DNA of 18,241 nt from Methanosarcina sp. (lineage in GTDB: Archaea > Halobacteriota > Methanosarcinia > Methanosarcinales > Methanosarcinaceae), in the NCBI GenBank assembly GCA_013331265.1, contig DUGS01000162.1, forward strand, positions 1-18,241. The letters run 5' to 3'. Positions 16,696-18,241 of the stretch are shown here, one piece after another (position 1 is the first letter of the stretch; each line of letters begins with the position of its first letter). A program made the translations under genes and the position numbers. The notes below the pieces were generated by a model. It saw only the letters and a list, made by a program, of their open reading frames with translations, made no database searches and had not been told where the DNA came from.

Positions 16696-17622
16696 TTAAT
16701 CACCAGTTGAAGTTTTAGCACTTGATTTGTCAGATACCTCTATTATTACGGCATCATTGGAATTGTTCTCATCAACTTTATTTTCTTGCTGAGATTCGCC
16801 GAGATCTAAGTTACCATCAATAGTGAAGTAATCTCCATAAGCAACGAACTTAAATGGGGTCTTAAGATCAACATTTCCACTATTCAATAAGTTTTTATAT
16901 CCTTGATTCCTGTCTACGTCTTCGATACCTTCCTGTTTTAATTTTTCATCCCTGAGTGAAATTAATTTCCAGAGGAATGTGTTCTCATCGGCTCCCTGTT
17001 TTGGGGTTTTTCCAGCATTATTTATGATGCTTTCTGCTCCGTCTGTTCCATGCCGGACGCACATATCATAGATAAAAGCTTTAGTAAGTGCATTTTTCGC
17101 ACCTATCGAATCAGCAAGTTCCATTGCAGGGTTATAATAATATTCATCCAATTTGTCCATCTGAGCCTTTTTAAAAAGAGGATCATCACACGAATTAACG
17201 TCCTGTATAAAACCAGATAATCCCTCTACGCCAGGATTTCCGTCTCCGTCTGCTTCATCGTGAGGGCCAGCGTCTATTTTATCCAGGGCAGGTATGTATT
17301 TTGCCAGGGTATTATCAGGATTCAATTCTGTGTAATATTTTAGAAGGATGTTCCCGTCATAAGTCCCGGTGCAGAACCCGATACACCCAAATGTAATACC
17401 ACGCTCGTCTCCCAGGTTTTCAGCATAATTAAACCGTAGCTGAGTATCACTGTTTTCTAATGTTGAGGTCATCTGGAGCATTACATTTTTCATATTCGGT
17501 GTATTATTTGACGGATACTCAGTATTATTTGACGGGAACTCAGTATCTTTGGGCATAAAAGTAACTATCAAAACAAATAGAAATATAGCAAGGAACAATA
17601 GTAAATATTTATTAATTTTCAT
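16696..17622 (-). CDS. csn: Membrane-tethered GH46 chitosanase
   Basis: This 308-residue enzyme is an endo-hydrolase of beta-1,4-glucosamine polymers (family GH46). Visible residues: catalytic acid E56 in TLENSD and catalytic base D72 in NLGDERGIT, 16 residues apart as I recall for Bacillus subtilis Csn, with R74 and T77 also kept; then GFCTGTYD, KYIPALDKID, GLSGF, YYNPAMELADSIG, TKAFIYD, RHGTDG, and the late PFKFVAYGDYFTIDG. The family core spans about 46-275. One hydrophobic helix at 6-23 (after MKINK) with no clear cleavage site suggests a membrane anchor; a Ser/Asn/Thr/Pro spacer (26-42) follows and a polar tail (from about 276) ends the protein. A TTG at 17637 is possible, but ATG 17622 is preferred because GGAG lies 9 bases before it. 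GH46 is rare in archaea (recalled), so transfer from Bacillus-like bacteria is likely. It faces the deacetylase genes. Confidence 0.9.
   Translation of the reverse strand: MKINKYLLLFLAIFLFVLIVTFMPKDTEFPSNNTEYPSNNTPNMKNVMLQMTSTLENSDTQLRFNYAENLGDERGITFGCIGFCTGTYDGNILLKYYTELNPDNTLAKYIPALDKIDAGPHDEADGDGNPGVEGLSGFIQDVNSCDDPLFKKAQMDKLDEYYYNPAMELADSIGAKNALTKAFIYDMCVRHGTDGAESIINNAGKTPKQGADENTFLWKLISLRDEKLKQEGIEDVDRNQGYKNLLNSGNVDLKTPFKFVAYGDYFTIDGNLDLGESQQENKVDENNSNDAVIIEVSDKSSAKTSTGD
17501..17542 (-). repeat. Two 21-base in-frame repeats in the chitosanase spacer
   Basis: 17501-17521 and 17522-17542 differ at two bases and encode two PSNNTE(F/Y)-type heptapeptides between the membrane helix and the catalytic core. 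They lengthen the stalk and add candidate N-glycosylation sequons (NNT). Confidence 0.75.
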
Positions 17623-17627
17623 ATTAT

Positions 17628-17891
17628 TTATCTCCAAATAATTTTTATCCGATTTTTAGTTGATTTGGAGCCATTGATCAAATCCAATCCTTTTTGGTGA
17701 CAGAAATACATCCAGATAAAATCCCCAACATCAGAGAATGTATATGTTTTTATTTTCAAGATTATTTTTTTGTTTTTCTTTGTCAAAAATTTAATTTCAA
17801 TAGTTTGTTCTGATATCTTATTTGCCTCAATGTTTTCTAAAAAAATATTAGAAGTTGCCTTTGCGTTTCGATGATATGTTTTGATTCTCAA
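17628..17891 (-). CDS. Small Lys/Ile-rich protein just upstream of chitosanase
   Basis: This 87-codon frame ends at 17628, five bases before the chitosanase ATG at 17622, and its last codons contain the GGAGA that serves as the chitosanase ribosome site, so translation may be coupled. The product is soluble, rich in Lys, Ile and Asn, with a more hydrophobic centre (FSDVGDFIWMYF, about 52-63). It is not recognised. The only start is TTG at 17891, without a clear ribosome site and with a stop two codons upstream, so it could be a 5'-truncated gene or not translated at all. It is more AT-rich than its neighbours. Confidence 0.4.
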   Translation of the reverse strand: MRIKTYHRNAKATSNIFLENIEANKISEQTIEIKFLTKKNKKIILKIKTYTFSDVGDFIWMYFCHQKGLDLINGSKSTKNRIKIIWR

Positions 17892-18241
17892 TTTAAATTA
17901 AAAATTACAAGTTAATTACTGCAATTATTACTGCAATTGTATGTACAAGAACACAAAGATATCCTTCATGCCGCTTAAAAAGTTATAGAAGTTCCAAATA
18001 TAAATAGAGACATTCTTGATAAATATTTTTCTTCAGGTAGTAGTTCTGAATCCCTGGACCTAATCCTTATTTTAAAGATGCATCTCTTCTCTCCTCTGGA
18101 CCTTTAACCTAAAGTCCTTGATCGTTTTCCCTAATTTTACCAGGTAACTTGATAAGGAATATATCTCTCATATCTTCATGACCGTCATGGGTCTCAGGTT
18201 AATTAGTGTAAACCAATCTCTAATGGCCGATTCCTCTAATG
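17892..18241. other. Right-end intergenic DNA
   Basis: No gene seen. It has a 12-base tandem repeat (TTACTGCAATTR, 17916-17927 and 17928-17939), the candidate minus-strand promoter at 17996-18005, and an imperfect hairpin with GGAC/GTCC ends at about 18097-18117. The TCTGGACCTTTA word near 18095-18107 also occurs twice at 354-384. Confidence 0.4.
17996..18005 (-). promoter_or_regulatory. Candidate TATA box for small ORF-chitosanase unit
   Basis: On the minus strand this reads ATTTATATTT, a good archaeal TATA match, about 105 bases before the TTG of the small ORF at 17891. A start near 17970 would give a leader of about 80 bases. No other strong candidate lies between it and the gene. Confidence 0.45.

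Overview
The window looks like a chromosomal segment of a methanogenic archaeon of the Methanosarcina type. Reasons: AT-rich intergenic DNA with TATA-box-like promoters, GGAGG/GGTGAT ribosome sites, a stand-alone AlaX editing protein, a large soluble PAS hybrid histidine kinase, a CCG-domain (HdrB-like) cysteine protein, and above all surface proteins with PKD domains, a PGF-pre-PGF domain and a PGF-CTERM archaeosortase tail. No rRNA, tRNA, CRISPR array or intact insertion sequence was seen.

Layout. 1-2910 holds a DUF2795 protein (-), a long gene-poor stretch, a Ca2+/cation antiporter (+) and a VOC-fold protein (+). 3004-6423 (-) is a two-gene signalling unit: a PAS3-HisKA-HATPase-REC-HPt hybrid kinase followed by a single-domain response regulator. 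6721-8986 (-) holds alaX and a 425-residue coiled-coil protein. 9399-10130 (-) is the CCG-domain protein. 10178-10570 is a debris-like stretch with an unidentified reading-frame remnant and tandem repeats.

10571-17891 is the most interesting part. Two paralogous surface proteins lie head to tail on +. Each carries NodB-type polysaccharide deacetylase domains (one in the first, two in the second), PKD domains, a PGF-pre-PGF domain and a C-terminal sorting tail. Each is preceded by the same module: a TATA-like promoter, a long leader with a perfectly conserved 39-base block, and a 56-codon basic small ORF with its own ribosome site whose end overlaps the start of the large gene by 20 bases. Facing them on - is a membrane-tethered GH46 chitosanase closely resembling Bacillus Csn, itself preceded by a tightly spaced small ORF. 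Deacetylation of N-acetylated amino-sugar polymers would create the free amino groups that chitosanases need, so these genes plausibly form an extracellular amino-sugar polymer processing locus. The target (chitin/chitosan, a biofilm poly-aminosugar or the cell's own matrix) cannot be told from sequence.

The family calls for the antiporter, kinase, AlaX, deacetylases and chitosanase rest on visible motifs and are firm. The small ORFs, promoters, terminators and the link between the deacetylases and the chitosanase are inferences.
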